Notes: generated by a model from the sequence alone, not told the origin. Counted from the stretch's first letter, positions 18,753 through 27,400 are shown. The stretch: DNA of 64,000 nt from Rossellomorea vietnamensis (GCF_008180415.1 NZ_VTEI01000001.1:322437-386436); one strand, 5' to 3'. Numbers and translations are program-made.

Positions 18753-18860
18753 ACAGCCTCTAGAAAAGCGCCTTTGGTTATCAAACTTCAAGTCTACACT
18801 TTTACTCCATTTCCTATACAATAGAATAGAATTACTTCGAAGATAGAAGGAGTCCTCCAG

Positions 18861-20195
18861 ATGAAAAAAACGATGATTGAAAGATTAGGATTAGAATCTG
18901 TTCCACAGCATTTAAAAACCACCACATGGTTTGAATATTTCATCATTCAGCTTGCTTTCTCTGTTAATGCAGGGAACTTTCTGGTTCCTGCTTTAGCTGT
19001 AATGGAAGGCGGGTTGTCCATGTTATGGGCCATAGTCAGTACGCTTCTTGGAGGGAGCATCGCGTTTTTGTTTGTCTCACTCCTCTCGCTGCCAGGGGCA
19101 AGATACGGCCTGCCAGCCCAGTATGTCATTCGGTCCATGATTGGTACCAAACTTTCAAGGCTGATTGCCTCCCCTGTCCGGTCCCTGACTTCCTTGTATT
19201 GGTTCAGTGTTCAGACAATCGGCGGTACTTTGGTGGTCTTGTCACTTGTAAAAAAAGCGACGGGGCTTGAGCTACCTCTGGTTCCGATTGCCATCTCACT
19301 CGCATTGATCATGACAATCCTGGCTTTAATCGGATTTGAAGCAGTCAAGAAAGCGACGAAGATGTTTATGCCTTTCCTCTTGATCGGGCAGGCAGCCATC
19401 CTGGTTATCTTTATTACCACTGCAGCAGAAGGAATCGGAAGCAATGTCCTCGTTTCAGGAGGAGGTTTCTCCTTTGGCCCATTCGTGTTCTTTGCCAGCC
19501 TGGCCTTTGTCCAATACGTATCGGGAGTAAGTGCTTCTTCGGATATAACACGATATGCTAAATCCGGAAAACAAGGCTTCTGGGGGCTGTTTGCCGGTAA
19601 TGTGTTCGGATTTTTCATGACAGCACTGTTGGGAACCTTCAGTGCCGCGCTATTTCAAAACTCCAATCCTTTCGTTGCTGCAACAGAACAGACCGGGTCA
19701 ATCCTTCTGACCATCCTGATTGGAATCTGCGCCATGGTCTCAATGATATCGATCAACCTCAGTAATGCTTACACGGGTGGCTACAGTCTGCTTAACGCCG
19801 TCCCTTCACTGGGAAGAGTGAGAAGCGCACTAGCTTTCGGTGCAGCCGGGATCGTACTGAGCTGTTTTCCAGCACTTGTCGATAATGCGAAGGACTACAT
19901 TTCCCTGCTCGGCGCGTTCGTCATTCCGCTCTCGGCAGTCATTGCAGCTGACTATTTGTATATCAAGAAAGCGAGGATAGCCGAGGAAGACCTCGCCAAG
20001 ATTGCTTCTGGTGCCTTTCAATACAATTTCAAAGCAGTCTATACATTGGCGGCTGCTCTGGTGATTTACTTCCTGATTCCAGAAGAATGGTCGCCTGGGT
20101 TTATCAGCTTTTTGCTTACATTTACGATGTATAGCTTCGTTTCGCATCAGTCTAATAATAATACCGTGGAAGGCCAAAACCGTCATGCTCTATAA
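18861..20195 (+). CDS. Cytosine/purine-type permease (NCS1 family)
   Basis: A 444-residue membrane transporter with about twelve hydrophobic segments. The N-terminal amphipathic stretch and first spans (WFEYFIIQLAFSVNAGNFLV, then ALAVMEGGLSM and LPGARYGLPAQYVIRSMIG) match the nucleobase:cation symporter-1 family (Transp_cyt_pur), which imports cytosine, purines, allantoin or related compounds with H+ or Na+. The substrate cannot be told from sequence; no catabolic gene lies beside it. AGAAGGAG precedes the ATG. The stop codon falls inside the loop of the terminator hairpin. It stands alone between a repeat mosaic and the ECF sigma gene. Confidence 0.82.
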   Translation: MKKTMIERLGLESVPQHLKTTTWFEYFIIQLAFSVNAGNFLVPALAVMEGGLSMLWAIVSTLLGGSIAFLFVSLLSLPGARYGLPAQYVIRSMIGTKLSRLIASPVRSLTSLYWFSVQTIGGTLVVLSLVKKATGLELPLVPIAISLALIMTILALIGFEAVKKATKMFMPFLLIGQAAILVIFITTAAEGIGSNVLVSGGGFSFGPFVFFASLAFVQYVSGVSASSDITRYAKSGKQGFWGLFAGNVFGFFMTALLGTFSAALFQNSNPFVAATEQTGSILLTILIGICAMVSMISINLSNAYTGGYSLLNAVPSLGRVRSALAFGAAGIVLSCFPALVDNAKDYISLLGAFVIPLSAVIAADYLYIKKARIAEEDLAKIASGAFQYNFKAVYTLAAALVIYFLIPEEWSPGFISFLLTFTMYSFVSHQSNNNTVEGQNRHAL

Positions 20196-20212
20196 GCATG
20201 GCGGTTTTTTTG
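20177..20212 (+). terminator. Terminator of the permease, overlapping its stop codon
   Basis: AAACCG-CATGCT pairs with AGCATG-CGGTTT around CTATA; a seven-base T run follows. The TAA at 20193-20195 is in the loop/stem. Confidence 0.92.
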
Positions 20213-20344
20213 ATGAGAAAATGAATTCTTCCCATTATCATTCCTTGCCCCCGTCCACCACATTCTCTTCACTTTCCATTTTTAAATACAGGGGATTCAG
20301 GTTTGCATCTTGTATATATAAATAAAATTCTTATTTAAACCAAG

Positions 20345-20370
20345 TGTAACCTTTCTGCTATTGAAACGAT
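20345..20370 (+). promoter_or_regulatory. Candidate ECF-type (autoregulated) promoter
   Basis: TGTAAC (20345-20350), 16 bases, then CGAT (20367-20370). The AAC-containing -35 and CG-starting -10 are the hallmark of Bacillus ECF sigma promoters. The sigma gene start is 34 bases downstream, so autoregulation is likely. Confidence 0.65.
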
Positions 20371-20403
20371 TAACCATTGAAAGATAAAAAAGGAGGGGCG
20401 CTA

Positions 20404-20928
20404 TTGAACAGACCGAATATCGAAACGCTGTATAGGAAGCACCACCAAGAAGTTTATAAGTTTCTAATCTGCTTTACAGGCTGCAAAAATGAAGCCGAAG
20501 ATCTAACACAGGAAGTTTTCCTCAAGCTTATTAAATCCGGCTCAAATTATAATGGCAGCTGCACCATAACGACCTGGATCTTTTCCATTGCCAAACACAC
20601 TGCAATCGACCACTACCGCAAGAAAAAATTCTATTCCATTGTTAAGGATTCATTTTTCAAGAACATGTCCTCCCTGCACTCAGATCCACAGCACTTAATA
20701 ATCCATGATGAAAACAAGCACCTTATCCACCAAGCCATACTTCAATTAAAGCCTTCCTACAGGGCAGTCATCATTCTTCGGGGCATCAATGAATTTACTA
20801 TTTCAGAAACAGCAGAAATCCTAAACTGCAGTATTTCCAAGGTGAAAGTCACCTATCACAGAGCACTGAAAAGAATGAAGGATGACATTGAATTATCTGA
20901 GCTTAAGGAGGTACTTAAAAATGCATAA
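20404..20928 (+). CDS. ECF-family RNA polymerase sigma factor
   Basis: A 174-residue group 4 sigma factor. Region 2 covers about residues 8-75, with EAEDLTQEVFLKLIKSG and ITTWIFSIAKHTAIDHYRKK. Region 4 covers about 110-165, with YRAVIILRGINEFTISETAE and the recognition helix ISKVKVTYHRALKRM. I chose the TTG at 20404 because AAAGGAGG lies seven bases upstream; a TTG at 20377 would translate through the ribosome binding site. An ECF-like promoter precedes it. The next gene starts 8 bases before this stop and encodes a membrane protein with an N-terminal cytoplasmic domain, the usual place for the anti-sigma factor. I cannot assign it to a named B. subtilis sigma. Confidence 0.88.
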   Translation: MNRPNIETLYRKHHQEVYKFLICFTGCKNEAEDLTQEVFLKLIKSGSNYNGSCTITTWIFSIAKHTAIDHYRKKKFYSIVKDSFFKNMSSLHSDPQHLIIHDENKHLIHQAILQLKPSYRAVIILRGINEFTISETAEILNCSISKVKVTYHRALKRMKDDIELSELKEVLKNA

Positions 20929-21817
20929 AGAACAAGATCTTCTCTGCCAATTAAAATATGCTAAGGAACTCCTTCCGGCAGAAGAATTCTCGCAGAAAAC
21001 CCTTTCAATGTTAATTGATGAAGAAGAGAAGCATTACAGAAAGAAAAAGGTAATTAGATTCTCATCTATCTCATTCGCTGTTTTAGCTAGTGCAGTTATG
21101 CTTCTATGGATAAGTTTTGGTGACCTTGCATCGACATCCCACTCCCTGACAGAAAAAATGCACTTAGGAACACCAGCAGAAAATAATAAAATTGAATTCT
21201 TTGTATATCATACACACAGCCAGGAATCTTTCATTCCTGAAATAGGAGTAAAAAGCATAGATAAGGCACACAGCAACGAGGTGAACATCTCCATGGTTGG
21301 AGATCATCTTTCAAAAGCACTTACAGAAAGAGGAGTTGAGGTTCTTCATGAAAAACATGATTTTATCGCAGAGCTTAAGGAGAAGAACTTGAACTATGAA
21401 AAATCATATGAGTTATCACGTGCTTATGTAAGCGAAGCAGTAGAACAGAATGAAGAAAGCTTAGCCATGGTCCTTGATATTCACCGAGACAGCCAGCCAA
21501 GGAAAGTTACCACTTTAGAATATGAAGGAGAACATTATGGGAAGGTTGCTTTTTTTGTTTCTTCAAATATAGATAATATTGATGAAGTGATAAAATTTAC
21601 AGAAGCAGTCAATGCAAGGATGGAAGAAAAAGTTCCGGGGCTTTCCAGGGGAGTCTTTATTAAAAATATCGGGTCAAAGCAATCAACCTACAACCAGGAC
21701 CTGTTTAATCGCTCATTATCCATAAACATTGGCGGCGCAGAAAATACTCTTGAAGAAGAGTACAGAACGGCAGATCTCCTGGCTGAGGTGCTTTCTGAGA
21801 TTCATTGGGAGAACTAG
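20921..21817 (+). CDS. Putative anti-sigma factor fused to a SpoIIP-like amidase domain
   Basis: The 298-residue product starts at the ATG at 20921, with AAGGAGG upstream inside the sigma gene. Residues 1-46 are a charged cytoplasmic segment (MHKEQDLLCQLKYAKELLPA...), residues about 47-68 a single membrane span, and the rest, from about 85, is an extracytoplasmic domain like SpoIIP, the peptidoglycan amidase/transglycosylase of engulfment. The motifs I associate with SpoIIP zinc binding and catalysis are present: VYHTHSQESF (about 91-100), LDIHRDS (about 185-191) and NIGGAENTLEEE near the C-terminus. The overlap with the ECF sigma gene suggests the N-terminal part restrains the sigma and the outer domain senses or cuts cell wall. 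Sporulation SpoIIP itself is normally elsewhere (gpr-spoIIP), so this is a paralogous use of the domain. The anti-sigma role is inferred; the domain call is fairly sure. Confidence 0.75.
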   Translation: MHKEQDLLCQLKYAKELLPAEEFSQKTLSMLIDEEEKHYRKKKVIRFSSISFAVLASAVMLLWISFGDLASTSHSLTEKMHLGTPAENNKIEFFVYHTHSQESFIPEIGVKSIDKAHSNEVNISMVGDHLSKALTERGVEVLHEKHDFIAELKEKNLNYEKSYELSRAYVSEAVEQNEESLAMVLDIHRDSQPRKVTTLEYEGEHYGKVAFFVSSNIDNIDEVIKFTEAVNARMEEKVPGLSRGVFIKNIGSKQSTYNQDLFNRSLSINIGGAENTLEEEYRTADLLAEVLSEIHWEN

Positions 21818-21830
21818 GAGTGCAATATAT

Positions 21831-21866
21831 ATGCTGTCCAGAATGATCTTCAGAACAGCATTTGCT
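21831..21866. terminator. Possible terminator between convergent genes
   Basis: ATGCTGT and ACAGCAT pair at 21831-21861, followed by TTTGCTC on the plus strand. The T run is weak. Confidence 0.4.
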
Positions 21867-21868
21867 CG

Positions 21869-22027
21869 TCACATTTTTTCTTCATTTTGAGCATTGCTCG
21901 AATTTAGAGGCCCTGCCTCGCCATCATGAAGACCTGATTCATAGGAATCCATAATTTGAGCCGAAGTTTGTTCGGCGGCTCTTTCATCATAAAAACTCTG
22001 CTGTGATACTCTGTTCTTTTTGTCCAT
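21869..22027 (-). CDS. Small hydrophilic protein of 52 residues, unknown
   Basis: An ATG at 22027 is preceded by AAGGAGG ten bases upstream and opens a 52-codon frame: MDKKNRVSQQSFYDERAAEQ and onward, ending in NAQNEEKM. It is acidic and glutamine-rich with no membrane span, reminiscent of the small uncharacterised soluble proteins common in Bacillus (possibly DUF4025/YozQ-like, not confirmed). It lies between the SpoIIP-domain gene and the stress protein, divergent from the latter. The ribosome binding site is the main evidence. Confidence 0.6.
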   Translation of the reverse strand: MDKKNRVSQQSFYDERAAEQTSAQIMDSYESGLHDGEAGPLNSSNAQNEEKM

Positions 22028-22135
22028 GGTTTAATGTCCTCCTTAAACGGAAAAATAACTACTAATAGCTTTTGAAATTCTGTAACAGTTATTATAGGAA
22101 ATATATAGTAAAATGAAGGTAAGGAGGGATGGGCC

Positions 22136-22582
22136 ATGACTTTGAAGTATAAAAACATACTTGTGGCAGTTGATGGGTCTAAAGAAGCTGAATGGGCATT
22201 TACAAAATCAATCGATATTGCTTTACGTAATGAAGCGAAAATCTCAATCCTGCATGTAATTGATGCGAGGTCCTTTGCAACGGTGGAATCCTATGAACAG
22301 TCAGTAGGTGACCGAGCTGACCAGTATGCTAAAGAATTGATAGAATCATATAAAGAGCAAGCTCATCAAGCAGGTGTAACCAATGTCGATACCCTGATTG
22401 AATATGGATCCCCTAAAGTCATCATTCCAAAAGATGGAGCGGAAAAAGTCAGTGCAGATCTGATTGTCTGCGGTGCCACAGGATTGAGCGCCATGGAGAG
22501 ATTCCTAATAGGAAGTGTTTCAGAGCATATCACTCGCTCAGCGAAATGTGATGTTCTCGTAGTCAGGACTGACGATCAGTAA
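22136..22582 (+). CDS. Universal stress protein (UspA family)
   Basis: A 148-residue cytoplasmic protein with the Usp alpha/beta fold. The first strand is KNILVAVDGSKEAEWA and the ATP-binding loop is present as GATGLSAMERFLIGSVSEHI near residues 115-134 (G-x2-G-x9-G-S pattern), so it probably belongs to the ATP-binding subgroup. AAGGAGG lies eight bases before the ATG. It is monocistronic, divergent from a small protein gene. The physiological role is general stress survival by family analogy only. Confidence 0.9.
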   Translation: MTLKYKNILVAVDGSKEAEWAFTKSIDIALRNEAKISILHVIDARSFATVESYEQSVGDRADQYAKELIESYKEQAHQAGVTNVDTLIEYGSPKVIIPKDGAEKVSADLIVCGATGLSAMERFLIGSVSEHITRSAKCDVLVVRTDDQ

Positions 22583-22604
22583 TATAAAGAGCGGAATAGC
22601 TGTG

Positions 22605-22680
22605 TTCAGAACCGCCAGCCAAATGTTCCGAAGAGAAAAAAAGGCAGTCTTCCCTCTTATTTGTTACACGAGGGGCTGGA
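22605..22680. repeat. Degenerate R1-like palindrome
   Basis: GCCAAATGTTCCGAAGAGAAAAAAAGGC followed by CTTCCCTCTTATTTG and CGAGGGGCTGG follows the layout of R1, but with a shortened core. It may act as the stress-protein terminator. Confidence 0.45.
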
Positions 22681-22727
22681 TTTAGAACCGCTAACCAGTT
22701 CCAATCCACTATTTTCTTGTCTTTTCA

Positions 22728-22935
22728 CAATAGGTTCTTTTCTAAAAGATGGTGTTTATGGATACTTTATTATCCTCCTCTCCATTTTAAGTTGGAGGAT
22801 TGGAGCGGAAGGCGTACGACCTCCTGCGGGACTAGCGGGACAGGTGAGACCCCACAGGCGAAGCCGAGGAGTCGTGCGCCTGGAGCGGAAATCCATTACT
22901 ATTATAACAGCCACAATTTATGCGAAAACAACCTG
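22728..22935. repeat. MITE-like element of about 208 bp (second interior type)
   Basis: The left end AGGTTCTTTTC and the right end TATGCGAAAACAACCT are inverted relative to each other. The interior holds TGGAGCGGAAGGCGTACGAC, CTCCTGCGGGACTAGCGGGA and TGGAGCGGAAATCC, shared with 18320-18725. The ends resemble those of the elements at 31805, 35072 and 51345, so the families may share the same mobilising transposase. Confidence 0.7.
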
Positions 22936-22938
22936 ACC

Positions 22939-22971
22939 AAAAGACCAACCGGCAGCCGGTTGGTCTTTTTT
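22939..22971 (-). terminator. Terminator of the EcsC-family gene (bidirectional)
   Basis: AAAAGACCAACCGG and CCGGTTGGTCTTTT are perfect arms around CAG, with T runs on both strands. Confidence 0.93.
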
Positions 22972-22980
22972 ACTTATCAC

Positions 22981-23820
22981 TTATCCGTCACTGCGCTTTC
23001 TGGACAAGTAACGATATTGATAATACTTCTCTGCAAAATCATTCAATTTTCTGGTGTATTGATAATTGACTCCTGCCCCTACTGCCATGCTGATCAGGGG
23101 TATCCCTGACAGGCGCTTCTTCCTGAACGTCGTAATGACAGTCCCCTTGAGCATATGCTTCAAAGGACCTTCCAGCCAGGTGTAATCCGTAAGCTTTTCT
23201 GTGCCATTGTAAAAATAATCATTTTCTTTTCGTTCTAGGTCTTCCATTAATTCTTCCCAGGCTGCAGCCCTCAATCTGGCAGGAAGTGTGGCTGCATGGA
23301 AAACCTTCAATGACGTCATCATCTCAAAAGGTGTTTGAACATCGAAACCGTACGATATCGCAATCAGCTGCACAGAACGCAAATTAATTACGGCCATTGC
23401 CGGCAGATCCGCCCCAATTGCGGCCGCACCTCCAGTGCCAGTCAGTCCGCCCTGTACAAACGAATAAAATTGATGCCTGCCAGAATGCTGCATGGCTATA
23501 TAATGAAGTTGATCAATCGTTAAAAAATGCAAATCCTGAATGGTCTCGACCTCCTGATTGAAGGCACGGGCCGTTTTCAAAATCCGTTCACGCGCATCAT
23601 TCTGAAGCTGAGAACCCTGCAGCAAAGAATGCAAATGAAATAACCACCCATCAAGTTTTTGAAAAAACCGCTCCTGCACATCGACTGGAAGCGTGGAAAA
23701 TGCACCATCAAGCCACTTTACATATGTATTCTCAAGATCATTGGCCTCATAATCATAAAGGGAATCCTGCCACAGGCGAATCTCCTCCAGCACTTTTTCC
23801 TCTCTTTGGGACAATTCCAT
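22981..23820 (-). CDS. EcsC family protein
   Basis: A 279-residue protein of the EcsC family, named for the third gene of the B. subtilis ecs operon. A helical N-terminal half is followed by a glycine-rich amphipathic stretch near the middle (FVQGGLTGTGGAAAIGADLP) and a weakly hydrophobic segment (GIPLISMAVGAGVNYQYTRK) near the C-terminus, suggesting membrane association. The start at 23820 has AAGGAG nine bases upstream. No ecsAB genes lie nearby, so this is a stand-alone member. The function is unknown. Confidence 0.82.
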   Translation of the reverse strand: MELSQREEKVLEEIRLWQDSLYDYEANDLENTYVKWLDGAFSTLPVDVQERFFQKLDGWLFHLHSLLQGSQLQNDARERILKTARAFNQEVETIQDLHFLTIDQLHYIAMQHSGRHQFYSFVQGGLTGTGGAAAIGADLPAMAVINLRSVQLIAISYGFDVQTPFEMMTSLKVFHAATLPARLRAAAWEELMEDLERKENDYFYNGTEKLTDYTWLEGPLKHMLKGTVITTFRKKRLSGIPLISMAVGAGVNYQYTRKLNDFAEKYYQYRYLSRKRSDG

Positions 23821-23894
23821 CGACCTCAACTCCTTATCAAGACATGATTTCCTTTAATATACCATAATGGCTGGATTACTCCTACATGGATTCG

Positions 23895-24050
23895 GAATTG
23901 TTTCAGAATACATTGATTTTTCACTCATTTTTTTATCGGCACCCTTCTGACAGAACCGATTTTCTTCTTTCTGAATTCCGTGCTGCCTGTGCGCCCTTCT
24001 GACGACATCGATTCTCTAATCACCGGATTCTATGCTGCCCGAACATCTTC
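23895..24050. repeat. Short decayed tandem array, 52-bp period
   Basis: CCCTTCTGAC recurs at 23942 and 23994, and TGCTGCC at 23981 and 24033, both 52 bases apart. Units are diverged. A weaker earlier unit (CAGAATACATTGATTTTTC) seems to precede. It sits between the EcsC gene and the ackA terminator in a gap of about 340 bases. Confidence 0.6.
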
Positions 24051-24064
24051 AATTAGCACCCAAC

Positions 24065-24102
24065 AAAAAAGAGGACAAACCCTAAGCAGTCTCGTCCTCA
24101 AT
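24065..24102 (-). terminator. Terminator of ackA
   Basis: GAGGAC and GTCCTC at 24071-24099 flank a long loop; TTTTTTG follows on the minus strand. Confidence 0.8.
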
Positions 24103-24165
24103 TTCATAGAAGTATTCTGTTTTTTAGCCTAAGCACCTGCTAGAGGAGCCTTCGTTAAGTTAAGA

Positions 24166-25353
24166 TCAGACAGTCAAACGCTGAACATCGCGGGCGATCA
24201 TAACTTCTTCGTTCGTCGGGATGATCATGACTTTAACAGGAGAATGAGGGTAGTTGATGAACGTCTCTTCTCCTCTTACTTTGTTTCTTGCCGGATCCCA
24301 GTAGATGCCCATGAACTCAAGGCCCTTTAGAACTTTTTCACGGACGATCTGGCTGTTTTCACCGATACCGGCAGTGAAGATGATGGCATCGACCCCGTAC
24401 ATGCGGGATGCGTAAGAACCGATGTATTTATGGATGCGGTTTGCGAAAACTTCCAATGCCAATTCAGCACGTTCGTTTCCTTCTGCCGCCTGCCCTTCGA
24501 TGTCACGCAGGTCACTGGAAAGGCCGGATACTCCAAGCATACCGGATTTTTTATTCAGTACATCCAGTACCTCATCAGCTGTCTTGCCTGTTTTCTCCAT
24601 GATGAACGGAATAAGGGCAGGGTCAATGTTACCTGATCTGGTTCCCATTGCGACACCTGCTAGAGGTGTGAAGCCCATGGAAGTATCGATTGACTTTCCG
24701 CCTTCAATGGCAGCGATACTTGCACCGTTTCCTAAGTGGCAGGAAATCAGTCTCAACTGCTCTTTAGGACGGCCAAGCATTTCTGCCGCACGTTCAGAAA
24801 CATATTTATGGGAAGTTCCGTGGAAGCCATATTTACGGATTCCGTAATCCTCATAGTAGTCATACGGCAGGCTGTACAGGAATGAGCTTTCCGGCATCGT
24901 TTGGTGGAAAGCTGTATCAAATACCGCTACTGCAGGAACATTTGGCAGGACACTTTGGAATGATTTGATTCCCGTAATATTCGCTGGGTTATGAAGCGGA
25001 GCAAGTTCAGAAAGCTCCTCGATTTTTTCAATCACTTCGTCAGTAATCACAACTGAATCATTGAACACTTCGCCGCCATGGACCACACGGTGGCCGATTC
25101 CTTCAATTTCATCCAGGGATTCAATGATGCCTGCAGAAGTCAATTTGTCCAGAAGCATTTTAACGGCTACTTCATGATTCGGAATATCCGTTACTTCTTC
25201 CTGTTTTTCTCCGTTCACTGAAATGCTGAATACAGAGTCATTTAATCCGATCCGTTCAATTAGGCCTTTTGTAATAACCTCTTCTTGAGGCATTTCGAAA
25301 AGCTGGAACTTTAAAGAAGAGCTCCCAGCATTGATTGCGATCATTTTTGCCAT
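24166..25353 (-). CDS. ackA: Acetate kinase
   Basis: AckA converts acetyl-phosphate and ADP to acetate and ATP in overflow metabolism. The 395-residue product has the ASKHA-fold landmarks: [16 protein letters not shown] at the N-terminus, GHRVVHGGE near 86-94, [22 protein letters not shown] near 172-183, [14 protein letters not shown] and FTAGIGENS near 322-330. The start at 25353 follows AAGGAG. A cre-like site and promoter lie upstream (25445-25501), so CcpA activation is likely, as in B. subtilis. The gene stands alone, followed by a terminator; ytxK lies upstream on the same strand. Confidence 0.97.
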   Translation of the reverse strand: MAKMIAINAGSSSLKFQLFEMPQEEVITKGLIERIGLNDSVFSISVNGEKQEEVTDIPNHEVAVKMLLDKLTSAGIIESLDEIEGIGHRVVHGGEVFNDSVVITDEVIEKIEELSELAPLHNPANITGIKSFQSVLPNVPAVAVFDTAFHQTMPESSFLYSLPYDYYEDYGIRKYGFHGTSHKYVSERAAEMLGRPKEQLRLISCHLGNGASIAAIEGGKSIDTSMGFTPLAGVAMGTRSGNIDPALIPFIMEKTGKTADEVLDVLNKKSGMLGVSGLSSDLRDIEGQAAEGNERAELALEVFANRIHKYIGSYASRMYGVDAIIFTAGIGENSQIVREKVLKGLEFMGIYWDPARNKVRGEETFINYPHSPVKVMIIPTNEEVMIARDVQRLTV

Positions 25354-25444
25354 TTATTTTCCGCTCCTTTTGTCTTGTCAAACTGGTGATGGTGCGTTCT
25401 ATCATAGTTTGTTCATTTCATGACTTTATATCTCTCAATTTTTC

Positions 25445-25501
25445 ATTTAATCACTGCTTGTTTGCCTTTTCAAGGGTAAGGTTCCCAGGTAATCGTTTAC
25501 A
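25445..25501 (-). promoter_or_regulatory. ackA promoter with an upstream cre-like (CcpA) site
   Basis: On the minus strand TGTAAACGATTACC (25488-25501) fits the cre consensus TGWAANCGNTNWCA except for its last base. It is followed by TTGAAA (25468-25473), 17 bases, and TTAAAT (25445-25450). The cre centre lies about 56-57 bases upstream of the predicted start, the placement known for CcpA activation of ackA in B. subtilis. Confidence 0.65.
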
Positions 25502-25616
25502 TACCGAAGTAAATATTTTCAGATAATAATGTTAAGCCGTAAACCTTTGCAGGGGCTTAAGCACTGCTCCTCTATTTATTTCCAATATGGTACATTCTGA
25601 TTGCCAGTACCGGCAT

Positions 25617-25660
25617 AAAAAAAGGCAAAGTCCAATAACGATTGCGACTTTACCTAGTTT
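25617..25660 (-). terminator. Terminator of ytxK
   Basis: AGGTAAAGTC and GACTTTGCCT pair on the minus strand, followed by TTTTTTT. Confidence 0.85.
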
Positions 25661-25670
25661 TTGCTTTCCC

Positions 25671-26657
25671 TTATTTATTTTCTTTAAACCATTGATCCAT
25701 CTTCGCCAGCATATTTTCCATCGCTTTGGGATTGGAAAGGGACGGCATATTTGCCATCAGAACTTCTTTTGGCGGTTTTACATCCTCTTTCTTCTTTTGA
25801 AGAATCAAAATGCTTTTCGCTGATTGCTCATTTTTGAAAAGAGACATCGGCAATTGCAGCAAGCCCTGGATGTACACATGCTCTTTAAAATAACCGTGCA
25901 GCTTTTTGGCTTCCTCCGACTCGAATAAGTGATTCGGTACCAGGAAGAACAAGTAGCCCCCTGGCTTCGTATGTTTGACGCTCTGCTCGATGAAAAGGTG
26001 ATGAGAGTAAGAATGGCCTTTATCACTTTGCAATTCATAGTCGGCAGCCCTTAAGTCATTAGGGTAATAACCAACTGGCAGATCGCTGATGACAAGGTCA
26101 ACAGGATCAATGAAGAGCGGTTCGAGTGAATCCTGGTTAAACAATTCCAGAGGATGCTTCTGCAGGTTCGCCCCAATGTAAGCCAGCTTTATCAGCAGGT
26201 CATCAACGTCTACTCCGACAGATGCCACTTTCTTATCTGAAAGCCCATTAAGAACGGTTGTGAGCAGGTTTCCTGTCCCGATTGCGGGATCCAGAAGACG
26301 CAGGTCCTGGCTGCCTTTAGTGAATTTCCCCGTTAAGTAGCTGAGGAACATTCCAATGGCATCAGGAGTCATTTGGTGGTTAGGCTGAGAGCTTTCCTTC
26401 ATGCCCTTAAGGATTGCAAGCTGCAGCGCTTTGCGTATCTGCTCTTTTTCCATGCTGTCCAGACCGGCATCGCTGTACTTCTTCTGAAGTCTTTTCTTGG
26501 TCAGTTCAGTCAGCTCATCTTGCAGGATATTTCCATAAAAAAGATTTTCCCCGCTTTCGGCAATGGCTTCGAGATATGTACAAGCTAATTCCTCTTGCAG
26601 GATCAGCGCTGTTTCGTCTAATGTATTAAATAAATTTTCAATTGGAGAAACCGTCAT
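25671..26657 (-). CDS. ytxK: Class I SAM-dependent methyltransferase YtxK
   Basis: A 328-residue N6-adenine-methylase-like protein, equal in length to B. subtilis YtxK. The SAM-binding motif I is LDPAIGTGNLL near residues 121-131, and motif IV is SDLPVGYYP near 195-203, a variant of the (N/D)PP(Y/F) catalytic motif, so catalytic activity on DNA is uncertain. Family members sit next to ackA in many Bacillaceae, as here. No restriction gene is nearby, which argues against a restriction-modification role. AAAGGAG lies ten bases before the ATG. Confidence 0.88.
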   Translation of the reverse strand: MTVSPIENLFNTLDETALILQEELACTYLEAIAESGENLFYGNILQDELTELTKKRLQKKYSDAGLDSMEKEQIRKALQLAILKGMKESSQPNHQMTPDAIGMFLSYLTGKFTKGSQDLRLLDPAIGTGNLLTTVLNGLSDKKVASVGVDVDDLLIKLAYIGANLQKHPLELFNQDSLEPLFIDPVDLVISDLPVGYYPNDLRAADYELQSDKGHSYSHHLFIEQSVKHTKPGGYLFFLVPNHLFESEEAKKLHGYFKEHVYIQGLLQLPMSLFKNEQSAKSILILQKKKEDVKPPKEVLMANMPSLSNPKAMENMLAKMDQWFKENK

Positions 26658-26837
26658 GTGTCTCTGTCTCCTTTACTATTAATTCTTTCTCTATTTTACC
26701 TTTGTCTGCACAAGTGTCAAAGAAGGGCACTTGCTATTCAGAAAGGAATGGCCAATTATAACCCGATAACCATCTTGATAAAGGTAATGTTTGGGGTGAG
26801 CCTGGCTCAATTACTACAACCAGTTTCATTCCTCTAG

Positions 26838-26870
26838 CAAAAAAAGCCCTGAAGGATTGCTCCAGGACCA
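26838..26870 (-). terminator. Terminator of tpx
   Basis: CCTGGAG and CTTCAGG pair across CAATC on the minus strand, followed by GCTTTTTTTGC. Confidence 0.85.
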
Positions 26871-26899
26871 TTCTTCTCATCCAATATCATCTAATAAGA

Positions 26900-27400
26900 T
26901 TACTGAGCGTTTTTCACCGCTTCGATTGCTGCATCGTAATCAGGATGGTTTGTCGCCTCACTGACGTATTCAGCATGAATCACTGTATCATTGCTGTCGA
27001 CGACAAATACGGCACGGGCAAGCAGGCGCATTTCCTTGATATGAACACCGTATGCTTCACCAAAAGACATGTCACGGTGATCAGATAAGGTTTGTACATT
27101 TTCGATACCGTTCGCCCCGCACCAGCGTCTTTGAGCAAATGGCAAATCAGCGGAAACCGTCAAAACTTCTACATTTTCAAGAGTTCCTGCTTCCTCGTTA
27201 AATTTACGTGTCTGTGCATCGCATACTCCCGTGTCAATGGATGGCACCACAGAGATTAAACGAACTTTGCCCTTTGTATCATTAAGAGATACTTCTGAGA
27301 GATCGTTAGCTAGAACTGTGAAATCCGGTGCAGAATCCCCTGGTTTTACTTCATTTCCTAAAAGTGTTACAGGATTATTTTTAAATGTAATTGAAGCCAT
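26900..27400 (-). CDS. tpx: Thiol peroxidase (2-Cys peroxiredoxin, Tpx type)
   Basis: Tpx reduces hydrogen and organic peroxides using thioredoxin. The 166-residue product carries the peroxidatic Cys60 in [15 protein letters not shown] and the resolving Cys94 in RRWCGANG, both at the usual Tpx positions. The start at 27400 has AAGGAGG at good distance. It is followed by a terminator and appears monocistronic. Confidence 0.95.
   Translation of the reverse strand: MASITFKNNPVTLLGNEVKPGDSAPDFTVLANDLSEVSLNDTKGKVRLISVVPSIDTGVCDAQTRKFNEEAGTLENVEVLTVSADLPFAQRRWCGANGIENVQTLSDHRDMSFGEAYGVHIKEMRLLARAVFVVDSNDTVIHAEYVSEATNHPDYDAAIEAVKNAQ

Noticed and set aside
21904..22158. Minus-strand frame of 84 residues opposite the start of the stress protein gene
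   Set aside because: It has no ribosome binding site and overlaps the better-supported 52-residue gene and the usp promoter region.
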